NCBI GenBank assembly: GCA_913775715.1
Contig: CAJYMC010000005.1
Coordinates: 1 to 64,000, forward strand
Source of the DNA: an uncultured Exiguobacterium sp.
GTDB taxonomy: Bacteria; Bacillota; Bacilli; Exiguobacteriales; Exiguobacteriaceae
DNA length: 64,000 nucleotides
Direction of reading: 5' to 3'
Part shown: positions 7,713 to 16,957 of the stretch, one piece after another
How positions within the stretch are numbered: position 1 is the first letter of the stretch
Layout: every line of letters starts with the position of its first letter
Notes under the pieces: generated by a model
Told to the model about the DNA's origin: nothing
Databases searched by the model: none
What the model saw: the letters and a program-made list of their open reading frames with translations, nothing else
Translations under genes and position numbers: made by a program

Positions 7713-9613
7713 CAGTGTTGATTCTCCCATCGTTCCATCAATTCCAGTAGATCAACGTCGATTTGATCACGTTCTGCTGAAAGAGCTGTCGCTTTCGGAA
7801 TGTCATTAAAGACTTCTGGTTCACAGAGTAATTGTTCGATTTCCGCTGAACGTTGTTCAAGCCGCTCGATATCTTGTTCGAGTTGTTCGATTTGCTGGCG
7901 GCGCTTGCGCTCTTCTTTCTGTGCTTCCTTGTCGATTGTCTTCGAAGCCGTGACTTTTGCCGCTTTTGCTTCCTCGGCTTCAAGACGAGCGATCTCTTCT
8001 TGCTCGGCTTTCTTCTCCATGTAATATGAATAATCGCCGAGATATTCTGCCACACCCGTTTCACTCATCTCGATGACACGAGTCGCGATTCGGTCGATGA
8101 AGTAACGGTCGTGAGAAACGAATAACAACGTCCCTTCATAGTCAACGAGCGCGTTCTCAAGGACCATCTTCGAATCCAGATCCAAGTGGTTCGTCGGCTC
8201 ATCGAGGACGAGGACGTTCGTTTTCCGGAGTTTCAGTTTCGCAAGTGCGAGACGTCCGCGTTCGCCACCGGATAGCTCATGGACGATCTTAAAGACATCA
8301 TCGCCACTAAATAGGAATTGCCCGAGGACGGAACGGACTTCTTGTTCGCGCATCAGTGGCCATTCGTTCCAAATCTCATCGATGACACGATTCCGGTCAT
8401 TGAGTTCCGCCTGCTCTTGATCGTAATACCCGATCGAGACGCCGGTTCCGAAACGGAAATCACCGAAGAGGGGACGTAAGCGGCCGACGAGGACTTTTAA
8501 GAGCGTCGACTTTCCGATTCCATTCGGTCCGACGAGTGCCAGTGATTCGCCGCGTTGCAAGCGGAATGTGATGTCTTTTGAGACAGCTTCTTCGTAACCG
8601 ATCGCCAATTGATTGACTTGAAGAACGTCATTCCCACTCTGTTTTTCGATCGGGAAGGACAGGACCGTACTGCGTTCATCTCCATCTGGCCGATCGAGCC
8701 GGTCGACCTTCTCGAGCCGTTTTCGGACACTTTGTGCACGTTTCGTCGTCGTCGCCCGGGCGATGTTGCGTTGAATGAAGTCCTGCATCTTCGCGATCTC
8801 TTCTTGCTGCTGTTCGAACTGCTTCATTTCCTGATCGTACAAGGCCGCTTTTTGCTCCAAGTACTTTGTATAGTTCCCAGTGAACTTACGACAGACATTG
8901 CGAGAGAGCTCATAGACGACATTGACGACTTGGTCGAGGAAGTACCGGTCGTGCGAGACGATCAGGACGGCACCACGATAACCACCGAGGTAACTTTCGA
9001 GCCAAGCGAGTGTATCGATATCGAGGTGGTTCGTTGGCTCATCAAGAATAAGAAGCTCTGGTGCTTGCAGGAGCATCTTCGATAAGGCGAGACGTGTCCG
9101 TTGACCACCGGATAACGTCTGGATCCGGCGCGAGTAATCGTCCGGATAAAAGCGCATGCCATGCAGGACAGAGCGGATATTCGCTTCAAACTGATAACCA
9201 CCGGCTTCTGAGAAGTCGTGTTGTGCTTGGTCATATGTCTTCAAGAGACGATCGTAAGCGACCGGGTCGTTCAAGATATGATCCATGCCCATCTCGATTT
9301 CCATCCGGCGCAGTGTCCGTTCTTGTTCCTGTAAATGTTCGAAGACAGTCAGCATCTCGTTCCAGATCGTCTCATTCGATTCGAGACCACTGTCTTGTGC
9401 GAGATAACCGATTTTGACATCCTTGCCTTTCATGATGTCACCCGAGTCATGACTGAGTTCGCCAGCAATGATTTTGAGCAAAGTCGATTTACCGGCACCA
9501 TTTCGTCCGACGAGCGCAATCCGGTCCCGCTCTTGTACTTCCAATTTGATATTTTCTAAAATCGGCTCGACGCCGAATGATTTCGAGAGTTGGTTGACTT
9601 GTAAGAGTATCAT
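7712..9613 (-). CDS. ABC-F family ATPase (YdiF-like)
   Basis: 633-aa soluble protein with two ABC ATPase domains and no membrane segment, typical of ABC-F translation factors. Domain 1 has Walker A GRNGAGKST (about residue 36), signature LSGGQRTRLAL and LLILDEPTNHLD. The linker after domain 1 holds the basic helical PtIM-like segment. Domain 2 has GPNGIGKST, LSGGERGRLAL and VLVLDEPTNHLD, followed by a charged coiled-coil tail. It occupies the position of B. subtilis ydiF but on the opposite strand to the tsa genes. The start is the ATG before ILLQVNQL; two upstream in-frame ATGs lie in the GGAAGGATGG ribosome-binding region. ABC-F proteins act on the ribosomal E site; its specific role is unknown. 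Confidence 0.93.
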   Translation of the reverse strand: MILLQVNQLSKSFGVEPILENIKLEVQERDRIALVGRNGAGKSTLLKIIAGELSHDSGDIMKGKDVKIGYLAQDSGLESNETIWNEMLTVFEHLQEQERTLRRMEIEMGMDHILNDPVAYDRLLKTYDQAQHDFSEAGGYQFEANIRSVLHGMRFYPDDYSRRIQTLSGGQRTRLALSKMLLQAPELLILDEPTNHLDIDTLAWLESYLGGYRGAVLIVSHDRYFLDQVVNVVYELSRNVCRKFTGNYTKYLEQKAALYDQEMKQFEQQQEEIAKMQDFIQRNIARATTTKRAQSVRKRLEKVDRLDRPDGDERSTVLSFPIEKQSGNDVLQVNQLAIGYEEAVSKDITFRLQRGESLALVGPNGIGKSTLLKVLVGRLRPLFGDFRFGTGVSIGYYDQEQAELNDRNRVIDEIWNEWPLMREQEVRSVLGQFLFSGDDVFKIVHELSGGERGRLALAKLKLRKTNVLVLDEPTNHLDLDSKMVLENALVDYEGTLLFVSHDRYFIDRIATRVIEMSETGVAEYLGDYSYYMEKKAEQEEIARLEAEEAKAAKVTASKTIDKEAQKEERKRRQQIEQLEQDIERLEQRSAEIEQLLCEPEVFNDIPKATALSAERDQIDVDLLELMERWENQH

Positions 9614-9680
9614 TTCCATCCATCCTTCCAACCTTTAGTCTATCACGAACAAAAGCGCGAGGTCCTGCGGAATATATTAT

Positions 9681-9709
9681 TTGTGACTCTATGTGAAGTG
9701 GTTTACAAT
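9681..9709 (+). promoter_or_regulatory. Probable sigma-A promoter of rex
   Basis: TTGTGA, a 17-bp spacer and TACAAT, ending 72 bp before the rex start. The transcript would run through rex, tatA and tatC. Confidence 0.6.
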
Positions 9710-9780
9710 CAAGGAGAGTAGAAAGCTTTTTGCAAAGATTTGGGTGCCACGATGGATGTGGCCGAAGGGGGAACTGCAGG

Positions 9781-10440
9781 ATGAATGGACCAGACACAAA
9801 AATTCCACAAGCGACAGCAAAACGGTTGCCGCTATATTATCGCTTCATCCAAAGTTTATACAATTCAGGCAAGCTCCGCGTCTCTTCTGCTGAGTTAAGC
9901 GAGGCGGTGAAGGTTGATTCAGCAACGATTCGTCGCGATTTTTCCTACTTTGGGGCATTAGGGAAGAAGGGATATGGATATAACGTTCAACATCTGTTAA
10001 CGTTTTTCCGCAAAACCTTGAATCAAGATGAGGTGACGAATGTTGCCTTAATTGGGGTCGGTCATCTCGGAACAGCGTTTGCAAATTATAACTTTTTAAA
10101 GAATAATAGTACTCGGATAGTCGTTGCGTTTGATGCGGACGAAGAGAAGGTCGGAACAACGACGCATGACGTTCCAATCTATCATGTTTCGGACATGAAA
10201 GAACAAATCGAAGCGAATCAGGTCGATGTCGCCATCTTGACGGTTCCATCCCAGTTCGCACAGTCAGTAGCGGATGAGTTAGTCGAGTATGGTGTGACAG
10301 GCATCCTGAACTTTACGCCTGCACGGTTGAACGTGCCAGCGAGCGTCCGGGTCCATCACATCGATTTATCGATCGAGTTGCAGTCGTTAGTTTATTTCAT
10401 GAAGCATTATTCGCAATCAGCTGAAGGAGTGAAATCATAA
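9781..10440 (+). CDS. rex: Redox-sensing transcriptional repressor Rex
   Basis: 219-aa Rex protein, which represses fermentation and respiration genes until NADH displaces it from DNA. The N-terminal winged helix includes [12 protein letters not shown] and [14 protein letters not shown] (about residues 49-62). The Rossmann NAD(H) fold carries GVGHLGTA (about residues 93-100). The start is the ATG after GGGGGAACTGCAGG; an upstream in-frame start adds an unrelated extension. Located as in B. subtilis (ydiH next to tatAy-tatCy), but moaC is absent. The tatA start overlaps the rex stop by one base. Confidence 0.95.
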   Translation: MNGPDTKIPQATAKRLPLYYRFIQSLYNSGKLRVSSAELSEAVKVDSATIRRDFSYFGALGKKGYGYNVQHLLTFFRKTLNQDEVTNVALIGVGHLGTAFANYNFLKNNSTRIVVAFDADEEKVGTTTHDVPIYHVSDMKEQIEANQVDVAILTVPSQFAQSVADELVEYGVTGILNFTPARLNVPASVRVHHIDLSIELQSLVYFMKHYSQSAEGVKS

Positions 10441-10637
10441 TGGAAAACCTTATCCCGCTCACGCTAGGTATCGGACCTGGGAGTATCGGATTAATCGCTG
10501 TCGTCGCGTTGATCATCTTCGGACCGAAGAAGTTACCGGAATTCGGTCGTGCTGCCGGTCAGACATTAAAAGAGTTCAAAAATGCTACGAACGGTATCAT
10601 GGACGACGATAAAAAGGACGAACCGAAAGAGAAGTGA
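10440..10637 (+). CDS. tatA: Sec-independent translocase subunit TatA
   Basis: 65-aa TatA family protein with one N-terminal membrane helix (about residues 10-26), the conserved [20 protein letters not shown] hinge and amphipathic helix, and a short charged tail. It forms the twin-arginine export pore together with TatC encoded 7 bp downstream. The two-component TatA-TatC arrangement, without a separate TatB, is usual for Bacillales. Confidence 0.95.
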   Translation: MENLIPLTLGIGPGSIGLIAVVALIIFGPKKLPEFGRAAGQTLKEFKNATNGIMDDDKKDEPKEK

Positions 10638-10644
10638 TTGAATC

Positions 10645-11424
10645 ATGACGGTTGATCAAGAACAAAGCATGACGTCGCACCTGGACGAACTGCGTAAGCG
10701 GATCGTCTGGTCGCTCCTCATCGTCGTCGTCCTGTTCGCTGTCGCATTTCCGCTCGTCCGACCGCTCGTCCGTTTTTTGCAAGCGGACTTAAAAGAGCTC
10801 GGTATCGGATTAAATGCCTTCAACGTCGCCGATCCTTTAATGTTGTATTTGAATCTTGCGTTCATCATCGCGCTGATTTTAGCGTCACCGTTCTGGATGT
10901 ATCAGCTGTGGGCATTCGTCCGACCAGGGCTTTATGAAAAGGAACAAAAAGCAACACTGACGTATATTCCAGTCATCTTCTTTCTATTTTTGGCTGGTGT
11001 AGCCTTCTCGTATTTCTGGTTGCTTCCCTTCTTACTCGAAGTCTCAACGGATCTCGGGAAAGAATTGGGGATTGAGCAAGTCATCGGAGTCGAAAACTAT
11101 TTCAGTTTCCTCATCCGGTTGACGATGCCGTTCGGTCTTCTCTTCCAATTGCCGGTCGTGACGATGTTCCTGACACGTCTTGGTCTTGTGACGCCATATT
11201 TCATGCGAAAGAATCGGAAATATGCGTATTTCGCGTTGTTCGTCGTTGCGGCATTGATTGCACCTCCGGACGTGACGTCACACTTGATGATCTCGGTGCC
11301 ATTGTTCGTTCTCTACGAAATCAGTATCTTGATTTCTGCGCGAACGTACAAAAAGGTCTTGATCCTCGAGCAACAGGCAGAGCTTGAACGACAGGCGGAT
11401 TTGATGCGTGAATTGAATAAATGA
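10645..11424 (+). CDS. tatC: Sec-independent translocase subunit TatC
   Basis: 259-aa TatC with six membrane segments. It recognises twin-arginine signal peptides. The N-terminal SHLDELRKRI segment and FWMYQLWAFVRPGLY before helix 3 are family signatures. The C-terminal tail (ILEQQAELERQADLMRELNK) is polar. The ATG follows AAGAGAAGTG. A hairpin terminator lies immediately after the stop. Confidence 0.95.
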   Translation: MTVDQEQSMTSHLDELRKRIVWSLLIVVVLFAVAFPLVRPLVRFLQADLKELGIGLNAFNVADPLMLYLNLAFIIALILASPFWMYQLWAFVRPGLYEKEQKATLTYIPVIFFLFLAGVAFSYFWLLPFLLEVSTDLGKELGIEQVIGVENYFSFLIRLTMPFGLLFQLPVVTMFLTRLGLVTPYFMRKNRKYAYFALFVVAALIAPPDVTSHLMISVPLFVLYEISILISARTYKKVLILEQQAELERQADLMRELNK

Positions 11425-11429
11425 ATCGT

Positions 11430-11466
11430 GAATTCCTTCCAGCAATTTCGGGAGGAATTCTTTTTT
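11430..11466 (+). terminator. Terminator of rex-tatA-tatC
   Basis: GAATTCCTTCC pairs with GGGAGGAATTC and is followed by TTTTTT, starting six bases after the tatC stop. Confidence 0.88.
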
Positions 11467-11528
11467 ATGAAAGCGTTACGTTTATATTGATAAAGCAGTT
11501 AGCGATGCGTATACTTAAGATAATTCAT

Positions 11529-11604
11529 GGGGGCTTAGCTCAGCTGGGAGAGCGTTTGGCTGGCAGCCAAAAGGTCGTCGGTTCGATCCCGATAGTCTCC
11601 ACCA
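11529..11604 (+). tRNA. tRNA-Ala (GGC)
   Basis: 76 nt with encoded CCA. Anticodon loop CTGGCAG gives GGC, and the acceptor stem contains the G3:U70 pair that defines alanine tRNAs. D- and T-arms pair normally (TTCGATC T-loop). Confidence 0.94.
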
Positions 11605-11619
11605 AATTCGTACATTTCA

Positions 11620-11647
11620 AACTCTTGAGAATTCAAGAGTTTTTTTG
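11620..11647 (+). terminator. Terminator after tRNA-Ala
   Basis: AACTCTTGA/TCAAGAGTT stem with a GAAT loop followed by TTTTTT, 16 bases after the tRNA. The next 178 bp up to the subtilase gene are AT-rich, with no further feature that I could assign. Confidence 0.88.
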
Positions 11648-11825
11648 TTGTTCTCAAAAAATGGAGATGTAATATAATGTGGCAATAAAAACAAATAATT
11701 ATATAAAACAGACAGAACTGAATTGTTTATTTCCATCTATTTCATTAAACTAAATATACAGAATTTTCGTTTAAATGTTTTGTTGGTAACATCATTATAG
11801 TTTTTTAGAAAAGGGGAAAAGAAGC

Positions 11826-14800
11826 ATGAAGAAGGAAATCGCACTCTTGGCAGCTGTCTTGATGACATCTTCCAACTTGGTCAGCGCTCAAGGAGCACTG
11901 TCCTCGCAAGACAAGTCAAGTGGTCAAAAGCCGCACGCCCTCTCACTTAAGAAAACAGGGCAGGAGAAGGTGTATAAGCAGTCTGACAAGGTCCGCGTCG
12001 TCATCGAGATGGAGCAAAAGCCAGCGATTCAAATCGCACAGGCGCAAAATAAGCGGTATAGCACATTGAGCAATGCCGAAAAAGAATCCATTAAGGAACG
12101 TCTCGTCACTGTTCAGAAATCAGTCAAGTCTGCTATCGCGAAACAAGCGATTCCGGTGACATATAAAGAAAGCTTTACGACAGTTTTGAACGGTTTTAGT
12201 GGAGAAGTAAAGTTCGGGGATATTCAAGATATTAAGAAGTTAGATGGGGTCAAGGATGTACATATCGCGCACGAATACGCACGACCAGAAGCTGATAAAG
12301 GCGCTAAGCCGGATATGTTATATAGCAAGGACATGGTCAATGCGAAAGAGACATGGCAGGATTACGGTTTCAAAGGGGAAGGAACGATCGTAGCGGTCAT
12401 TGACACGGGAATTGACCCGTCGCATAAAGACATGGTCTTGAGCCCGGAAACGAAGGTGGATTTAACAGCTTCTAAAGTTGAGAGTGCCAAAGAAACAAAA
12501 GGCTTAAAAGGAAAGTATTTCACAGAAAAAGTCCCATACGGCTATAACTATGCCGATCACGATAGTGAAATCCGTGATTTAGGCGCAGGCGCATCGATGC
12601 ACGGAATGCACGTTGCGGGTACGGTCGGAGCAAACGGGGATGAAGCGAACGGCGGTATCAAAGGGGTCGCACCAGAAACACAACTCCTCGCGATGAAAGT
12701 ATTCGGAAATGATCCAGGCATGCCATCAACATTCAGTGATATCTATATCAAAGCGATCGATGATGCGATCGCCCTCGGAGCCGATGTCATCAACATGAGT
12801 CTCGGTTCAACAGCATCGTTCGTCAACGCGGATGACCCAGAGCAAAGGGCGATCGTCAACGCGATGAACAACGGCATCTTATGTGCGATCTCTGCTGGAA
12901 ACTCGGCATTCACAGGACATGGTGCAGGCAATCCGTATACAGCGAATCCTGACATTGGAGTCGTAGGATCTCCAGGGTTGATCAGCCAAGCGCTACAAGT
13001 TGCTTCTTTAGAGAATACGAAATTGACGCTTGAAGGTATGGCGCTAACGATTGACGGACAGGATGCTGGGTATTTGGCATACCAAAAACAGGACTCGCCG
13101 AATCCGATTAAGGTATTCAATAAGGAAAAGCAAGACGTCATTTATGTCGGCGATGGTCAAGCATCGAACTATCAAGGAAAGGATGTCAAAGGAAAAGTTG
13201 TCTTTGTTGTGCGTAACGGTAGTTTCAATTACGGCATGATTCAAGCAGAAGCTGAGAAACAAGGAGCAGCCGGTGTCATCGTTCGTGGACGAGTCGATCA
13301 TGGGGATTATGTCAGCATGGCACTCAACAATCCGACGATTCCGATGGTGACGCTCAGCATCGCTGACGGGAATGACCTCGAAGAAAAAGCGAAAGCAGGA
13401 AAAGCAATTGCTGTGACGTTCGATGGAAAAGCGGTCTCAGCAGATAACCCAGTAGCGGGCGAGATGTCTGATTTCACATCATGGGGTGTTACACCAAACC
13501 TTGACTTCAAACCAGAAATCACAGCACCGGGTGGAAAAATCTACTCGACGCTCAATGATAACGAATATGGCGTCATGAGTGGAACATCGATGGCAGCACC
13601 ACACGTCGCTGGAGGAACAGCACTCGTCATGCAACGGATTGCTAAGGACTTCAAAGTCGACGGTGCGACACGCGTTAAACTCGCGAAGAACATCCTCATG
13701 AACACGTCACGTCCACAGCTTGATAAAGGGCAGTATAATGCTGAAGCGAAAACTGGTAGCTTCTATTCACCACGTCGTGAAGGTGCTGGTCTGATGGATC
13801 TACGTGCTGCGATGAAAACACCAGTCGTCGTTACGGAAACGAAATCAGGTGAAGGAAAAGCTGCACTCAAAGAGGTCGGCGAGAAATTCACGTTCACACT
13901 CGATTTGAAAAACTACAGTAGCGAAAAAGTGACGTATCAATTAGCTGGTACGGTTCAATCGGATCTCGGTGCAGAAGGGACGAACTTCCTGGAAGCCAAC
14001 AATATTTATAAGAAAAACTCAGTGGATGCGGTCGATCCGAATAAAGGAACGTTCCCGATTGCATTCGCAGTCGGTTCAAAGAAAGCAAGCACTGTCTCCA
14101 TTAATCCGAAGAGCTCAACGAAAGTAAGTGTATCGGTCGACTTAAAAGATACCGTTGATTGGGCAAATGGTCTTCCGCTTGAGCAAGTCTTTGAAAATGG
14201 CTACTTCGTTGAAGGTTTCGTTCGTTTAATCGATACGAAGAGCAAAAACCCGGAATTGACAGTACCATACGTCGGATTCAAAGGAAAGTGGGATCAGGCA
14301 CCGATCGTCGATGCACCGCGTTATGACGAAGAGAAGACGTTCTACGGATTAACTGGGTTAGCGACAGAAGTAAAAGATGATTTCGAGTTCCTCGGAACGA
14401 ACACGGCGGGAAAAGTCGTTGAAAACAAGGTTGCGTTCTCACCTAACAATGATGGTAGCATTGACGAGGCGTTCCCAGTCCTCTCGTTCCTTCGTAATGC
14501 ACGAAAAGTCGAGTATTCGATTCTTGACCGGAATAAAGCAACACTCCGTAAATTAGATCTACAAACAGACGTTGTGAAGAACTATTATGATAGTGGTGAG
14601 GGAGATAAATTCACACCCGTTACAAGTGCGGCTTGGGATGGAACAGTCAATGGAAAACCAGTCAAAGACGGTCTTTACTATTACCAAGTCAAATCAGTCA
14701 TCGATTATCCGAATGCGAAGTGGCAGTCGAATCTCTTCCCCGTCTATATTGATACGAAAAAACCAGCAGCAACGGTTCAATGGGATACTGCAAAAGAAAC

Positions 14801-15572
14801 ACTTTCATGGACAGCAGGCGATCAAGGAACAGGTGTAGCGTCGTATGACATTCTCGTCGATGGAACAAGTGTCCTCAAACAGCCGCTAGCACCGACAGAA
14901 AAAGCATATGAACTAAAAGGTCTCTCGAAGTCTGCGAAGATTGATTTCGTCGTGAAGGACTATGCAGGAAATACAGTGACGAAATCGGTGAACACGACAG
15001 GAATCGATAAAGCGGTACCGACCGTCCAAATCGATACACCGGTCGCACTCGGTCTTTCGACATCTAAAGTGATTACTATCGCAGGTCACGTATCAGATGA
15101 GTCAGGGATCAAATCATTCAAGATTAACGGAAAGGCGGTCCAACTGCGTTTTGATGCAGCCAAACAGCAGTATGTGTTCAGCCATGATGTAACCTATACG
15201 AAAGATGGCGTCAAATCGTTTAAGGTCGAAGCCTATGATGGAAAAGGAAATCGCTTAGTATTTAGTCGTCAAGTCATTCTAGATTCGACATTGCCAACTT
15301 TAAAAGTGACAGCACCAAAAACAGTATCAGCAAAAACAAAGACAGCGTCTCTTAAAATCGTTCTCCAAGATAACTATGATGAGATTCGATTTGATATGAA
15401 TGATAATGCGGTGTACCGCCATACATTCAAGGAACCATATCAAATGAGAGCCTTCAAGAAGACGATCACGAAAACAGTGACACTCAAGAAGGGGAAAAAT
15501 ACGTACAACTTGAAACTGAAGGACCTTGGTGGACACGTTGTCACGAAAAAAGTCGTCATCACGAAAAAATAA
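11826..15572 (+). CDS. Large secreted S8 subtilisin-like serine protease
   Basis: 1248-aa cell-envelope subtilase of the Vpr/lactocepin type. A signal peptide (MKKEIALLAAVLMTSSNLVS, likely cut near residue 22) precedes an I9-like propeptide (about 50-150). The catalytic triad is Asp193 (VIDTGID), His259 (HGMHVAG) and Ser588 (GTSMAAPHVAGG). A PA-type domain (about 430-545) is inserted between His and Ser. After the protease come Fn3-like domains and Ig-like repeats, including a segment starting FSPNNDG (about 870), then three repeats ending in a Lys-rich tail. No LPXTG anchor is visible. The basic tail may bind the wall. The gene is alone between tRNA-Ala and a terminator. Confidence 0.93.
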   Translation: MKKEIALLAAVLMTSSNLVSAQGALSSQDKSSGQKPHALSLKKTGQEKVYKQSDKVRVVIEMEQKPAIQIAQAQNKRYSTLSNAEKESIKERLVTVQKSVKSAIAKQAIPVTYKESFTTVLNGFSGEVKFGDIQDIKKLDGVKDVHIAHEYARPEADKGAKPDMLYSKDMVNAKETWQDYGFKGEGTIVAVIDTGIDPSHKDMVLSPETKVDLTASKVESAKETKGLKGKYFTEKVPYGYNYADHDSEIRDLGAGASMHGMHVAGTVGANGDEANGGIKGVAPETQLLAMKVFGNDPGMPSTFSDIYIKAIDDAIALGADVINMSLGSTASFVNADDPEQRAIVNAMNNGILCAISAGNSAFTGHGAGNPYTANPDIGVVGSPGLISQALQVASLENTKLTLEGMALTIDGQDAGYLAYQKQDSPNPIKVFNKEKQDVIYVGDGQASNYQGKDVKGKVVFVVRNGSFNYGMIQAEAEKQGAAGVIVRGRVDHGDYVSMALNNPTIPMVTLSIADGNDLEEKAKAGKAIAVTFDGKAVSADNPVAGEMSDFTSWGVTPNLDFKPEITAPGGKIYSTLNDNEYGVMSGTSMAAPHVAGGTALVMQRIAKDFKVDGATRVKLAKNILMNTSRPQLDKGQYNAEAKTGSFYSPRREGAGLMDLRAAMKTPVVVTETKSGEGKAALKEVGEKFTFTLDLKNYSSEKVTYQLAGTVQSDLGAEGTNFLEANNIYKKNSVDAVDPNKGTFPIAFAVGSKKASTVSINPKSSTKVSVSVDLKDTVDWANGLPLEQVFENGYFVEGFVRLIDTKSKNPELTVPYVGFKGKWDQAPIVDAPRYDEEKTFYGLTGLATEVKDDFEFLGTNTAGKVVENKVAFSPNNDGSIDEAFPVLSFLRNARKVEYSILDRNKATLRKLDLQTDVVKNYYDSGEGDKFTPVTSAAWDGTVNGKPVKDGLYYYQVKSVIDYPNAKWQSNLFPVYIDTKKPAATVQWDTAKETLSWTAGDQGTGVASYDILVDGTSVLKQPLAPTEKAYELKGLSKSAKIDFVVKDYAGNTVTKSVNTTGIDKAVPTVQIDTPVALGLSTSKVITIAGHVSDESGIKSFKINGKAVQLRFDAAKQQYVFSHDVTYTKDGVKSFKVEAYDGKGNRLVFSRQVILDSTLPTLKVTAPKTVSAKTKTASLKIVLQDNYDEIRFDMNDNAVYRHTFKEPYQMRAFKKTITKTVTLKKGKNTYNLKLKDLGGHVVTKKVVITKK

Positions 15573-15587
15573 GTCAACGATGAATAA

Positions 15588-15612
15588 GCCAGACGGGCAT
15601 CCGTCTGGCTTT
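15588..15612 (+). terminator. Terminator of the subtilase gene
   Basis: Perfect 9-bp stem GCCAGACGG/CCGTCTGGC with GCAT loop, followed by TTT. Confidence 0.85.
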
Positions 15613-15638
15613 CGTTGCGTATTCAGGCGCTTGGAGTG

Positions 15639-15664
15639 GTTTATCGTCTAGATGGAGGGGGAAT
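15639..15664 (+). promoter_or_regulatory. Sigma-B-type promoter
   Basis: GTTTAT, 14-bp spacer, GGGAAT, matching the general stress sigma factor consensus GTTTWW-N12-15-GGGWAW. It lies 35 bp upstream of the small membrane protein gene. Confidence 0.65.
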
Positions 15665-15698
15665 TTTAAGAGCAGAAACAATTAGAGGGGGAACAACC

Positions 15699-15857
15699 AT
15701 GAATCCATTTACGACCTTAATCGCCTTCATCGTAGGGTGTCTCGTCTTATATCTTGGTATCCGTGATCGAAACGGCTGGCTGATCGGTGTCGCGATGATA
15801 CCGCTCGCGATTGTCGCCTATAGCGTCATTTACCTCATCATTCAAGTCAGTGCGTAG
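15699..15857 (+). CDS. Small two-helix membrane protein
   Basis: 52-aa protein starting MNPFTTLIAF, with two hydrophobic helices (about residues 4-20 and 27-48) separated by the charged turn GIRDRNGW. ATG follows AGAGGGGGAACAACC. The upstream sigma-B-like promoter suggests general-stress induction, a pattern shared by many tiny membrane proteins in Bacillales. The function is unknown. A longer in-frame reading upstream has no ribosome-binding site. Confidence 0.75.
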   Translation: MNPFTTLIAFIVGCLVLYLGIRDRNGWLIGVAMIPLAIVAYSVIYLIIQVSA

Positions 15858-15870
15858 TCTAGTCTTCATG

Positions 15871-15909
15871 AAAGATGTCTTACCCTAAGCGGTGGGACGT
15901 CTTTTTTTT
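15871..15909 (+). terminator. Terminator
   Basis: AAAGATGTCTTACC pairs imperfectly with GGTGGGACGTCTTT, followed by a T run. Confidence 0.8.
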
Positions 15910-15981
15910 CAAAAATCGTACTACAGATGAAACCGATGCAGTAAAATGTAAGTATATGACAGTATAGAGAGGTGGGAGATC

Positions 15982-16434
15982 ATGCAACACGTACATACAC
16001 AAACGGAAGCTTTAGCAACGCTGTACGAAGAGATGCATCAAAAGACGAAGACCGGTATGTGGGTCATGCTTGCGGTATTCTTAGCACTGAGTAACACACT
16101 CGAGAAGCCGGTCTACGCGATGATCGTCCCGTTATTGTATTTTGGCTATGACATGTTGCTACAACGGAAACGGTTCGCGCTTGTCGCGAAATATACATCA
16201 GAGGCTTCAGCAAGACGTCTCTATCAGGTACATGTGCTGATCGGCATCTTACAGTACGGAGCACTCGCCGGTCTAATCGTCTGGGCGGCTGATCGACCAA
16301 ACACGTCTTTCTTGATCGGTCTCGTTATCGTCGTCATTCCGTTCTACTGGCTCTGTCGAAAAACGTTAGAGTTCATCTCACGAAAGATTGATCCAACGTA
16401 TATCACGGAAAAAGAAATTCACAAAGCGCGCTAA
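15982..16434 (+). CDS. Four-helix membrane protein, tandem paralogue 1
   Basis: 150 aa. Architecture is a short charged N terminus, helices at about residues 25-40 and 44-56, a basic loop of about 20 residues, helices at about 82-104 and 109-125, then a soluble tail with KIDPTYITEKEI. The next two genes encode proteins of the same design and closing motif, although overall identity is low. It begins after GAGGTGGGAG. I do not recognise the family. The operon is isolated by terminators, so it has no informative neighbours. Confidence 0.75.
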   Translation: MQHVHTQTEALATLYEEMHQKTKTGMWVMLAVFLALSNTLEKPVYAMIVPLLYFGYDMLLQRKRFALVAKYTSEASARRLYQVHVLIGILQYGALAGLIVWAADRPNTSFLIGLVIVVIPFYWLCRKTLEFISRKIDPTYITEKEIHKAR

Positions 16435-16447
16435 AGGAGAAGAGGCT

Positions 16448-16957
16448 ATGCAAACGGCTCGAGAAGAACGTCTACAAAAACTTGCCCTCGCGTACCGGGA
16501 CGTCGAATGGCTCGGTACACGTTGGTATTGGAACATGTTTCTATTCATAACAGTCGGTATCTTGATTGAATGGAAGGATCTCCCGATGCTGATTTTGGCA
16601 ATTCCAGCCGTTTTTCTCGCCTCCGATTTTCGTTATCAACTAAAAAAACGAAAAATTTTAGAAGACTATCTCTCAAACGCACAAATTCGCCGGCAATTTC
16701 TACTCCGTATCGGTAGTCATGTTCTGCTGTACGCCGTCTTGACGATCGTCATCATCCAGACGATCGAGGAGCCGTTCTGGATGATGTTAGTAGCGATTTT
16801 TGCCATCTTGACGCCGCTTTATTTCATCATCGAATGGATCATCCGACGTGACGGAGCGCGCGATCCAGATTATATCAGTGACGTTGAGGTAGCCCGCTTC
16901 GTCAGACAGAAAGGAACATCGAAATGGAACACCTATTCGAGCGACAAGCACGTCTGA
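16448..16957 (+). CDS. Four-helix membrane protein, tandem paralogue 2
   Basis: 169 aa with the same four-helix plan as its neighbours and the closing motif RDPDYISDVEVARF at about residues 138-151, followed by a short extra tail. The start ATG lies 13 bp after the stop of paralogue 1 and is preceded by AAAGGAGAAGAGG. Its last 34 bp overlap the start of paralogue 3, so the three are co-translated. Unknown function. Confidence 0.75.
   Translation: MQTAREERLQKLALAYRDVEWLGTRWYWNMFLFITVGILIEWKDLPMLILAIPAVFLASDFRYQLKKRKILEDYLSNAQIRRQFLLRIGSHVLLYAVLTIVIIQTIEEPFWMMLVAIFAILTPLYFIIEWIIRRDGARDPDYISDVEVARFVRQKGTSKWNTYSSDKHV

Noticed and set aside
8609..9085. Plus-strand frame of 158 codons opposite the ABC-F gene
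   Set aside because: It is a shadow of the two ATPase domains with no start signal and implausible composition.
9681..9700. Rex operator at the rex promoter (TTGTGACTCTATGTGAAG)
   Set aside because: The second half is a direct rather than inverted repeat of TGTGA, so it does not form the TTGTGAA-N-TTCACAA palindrome.
11529..11604. tRNA-Ala as an attachment site for an integrated element
   Set aside because: No integrase gene and no repeat of the tRNA 3' end were found downstream, and the following genes are not phage-like.
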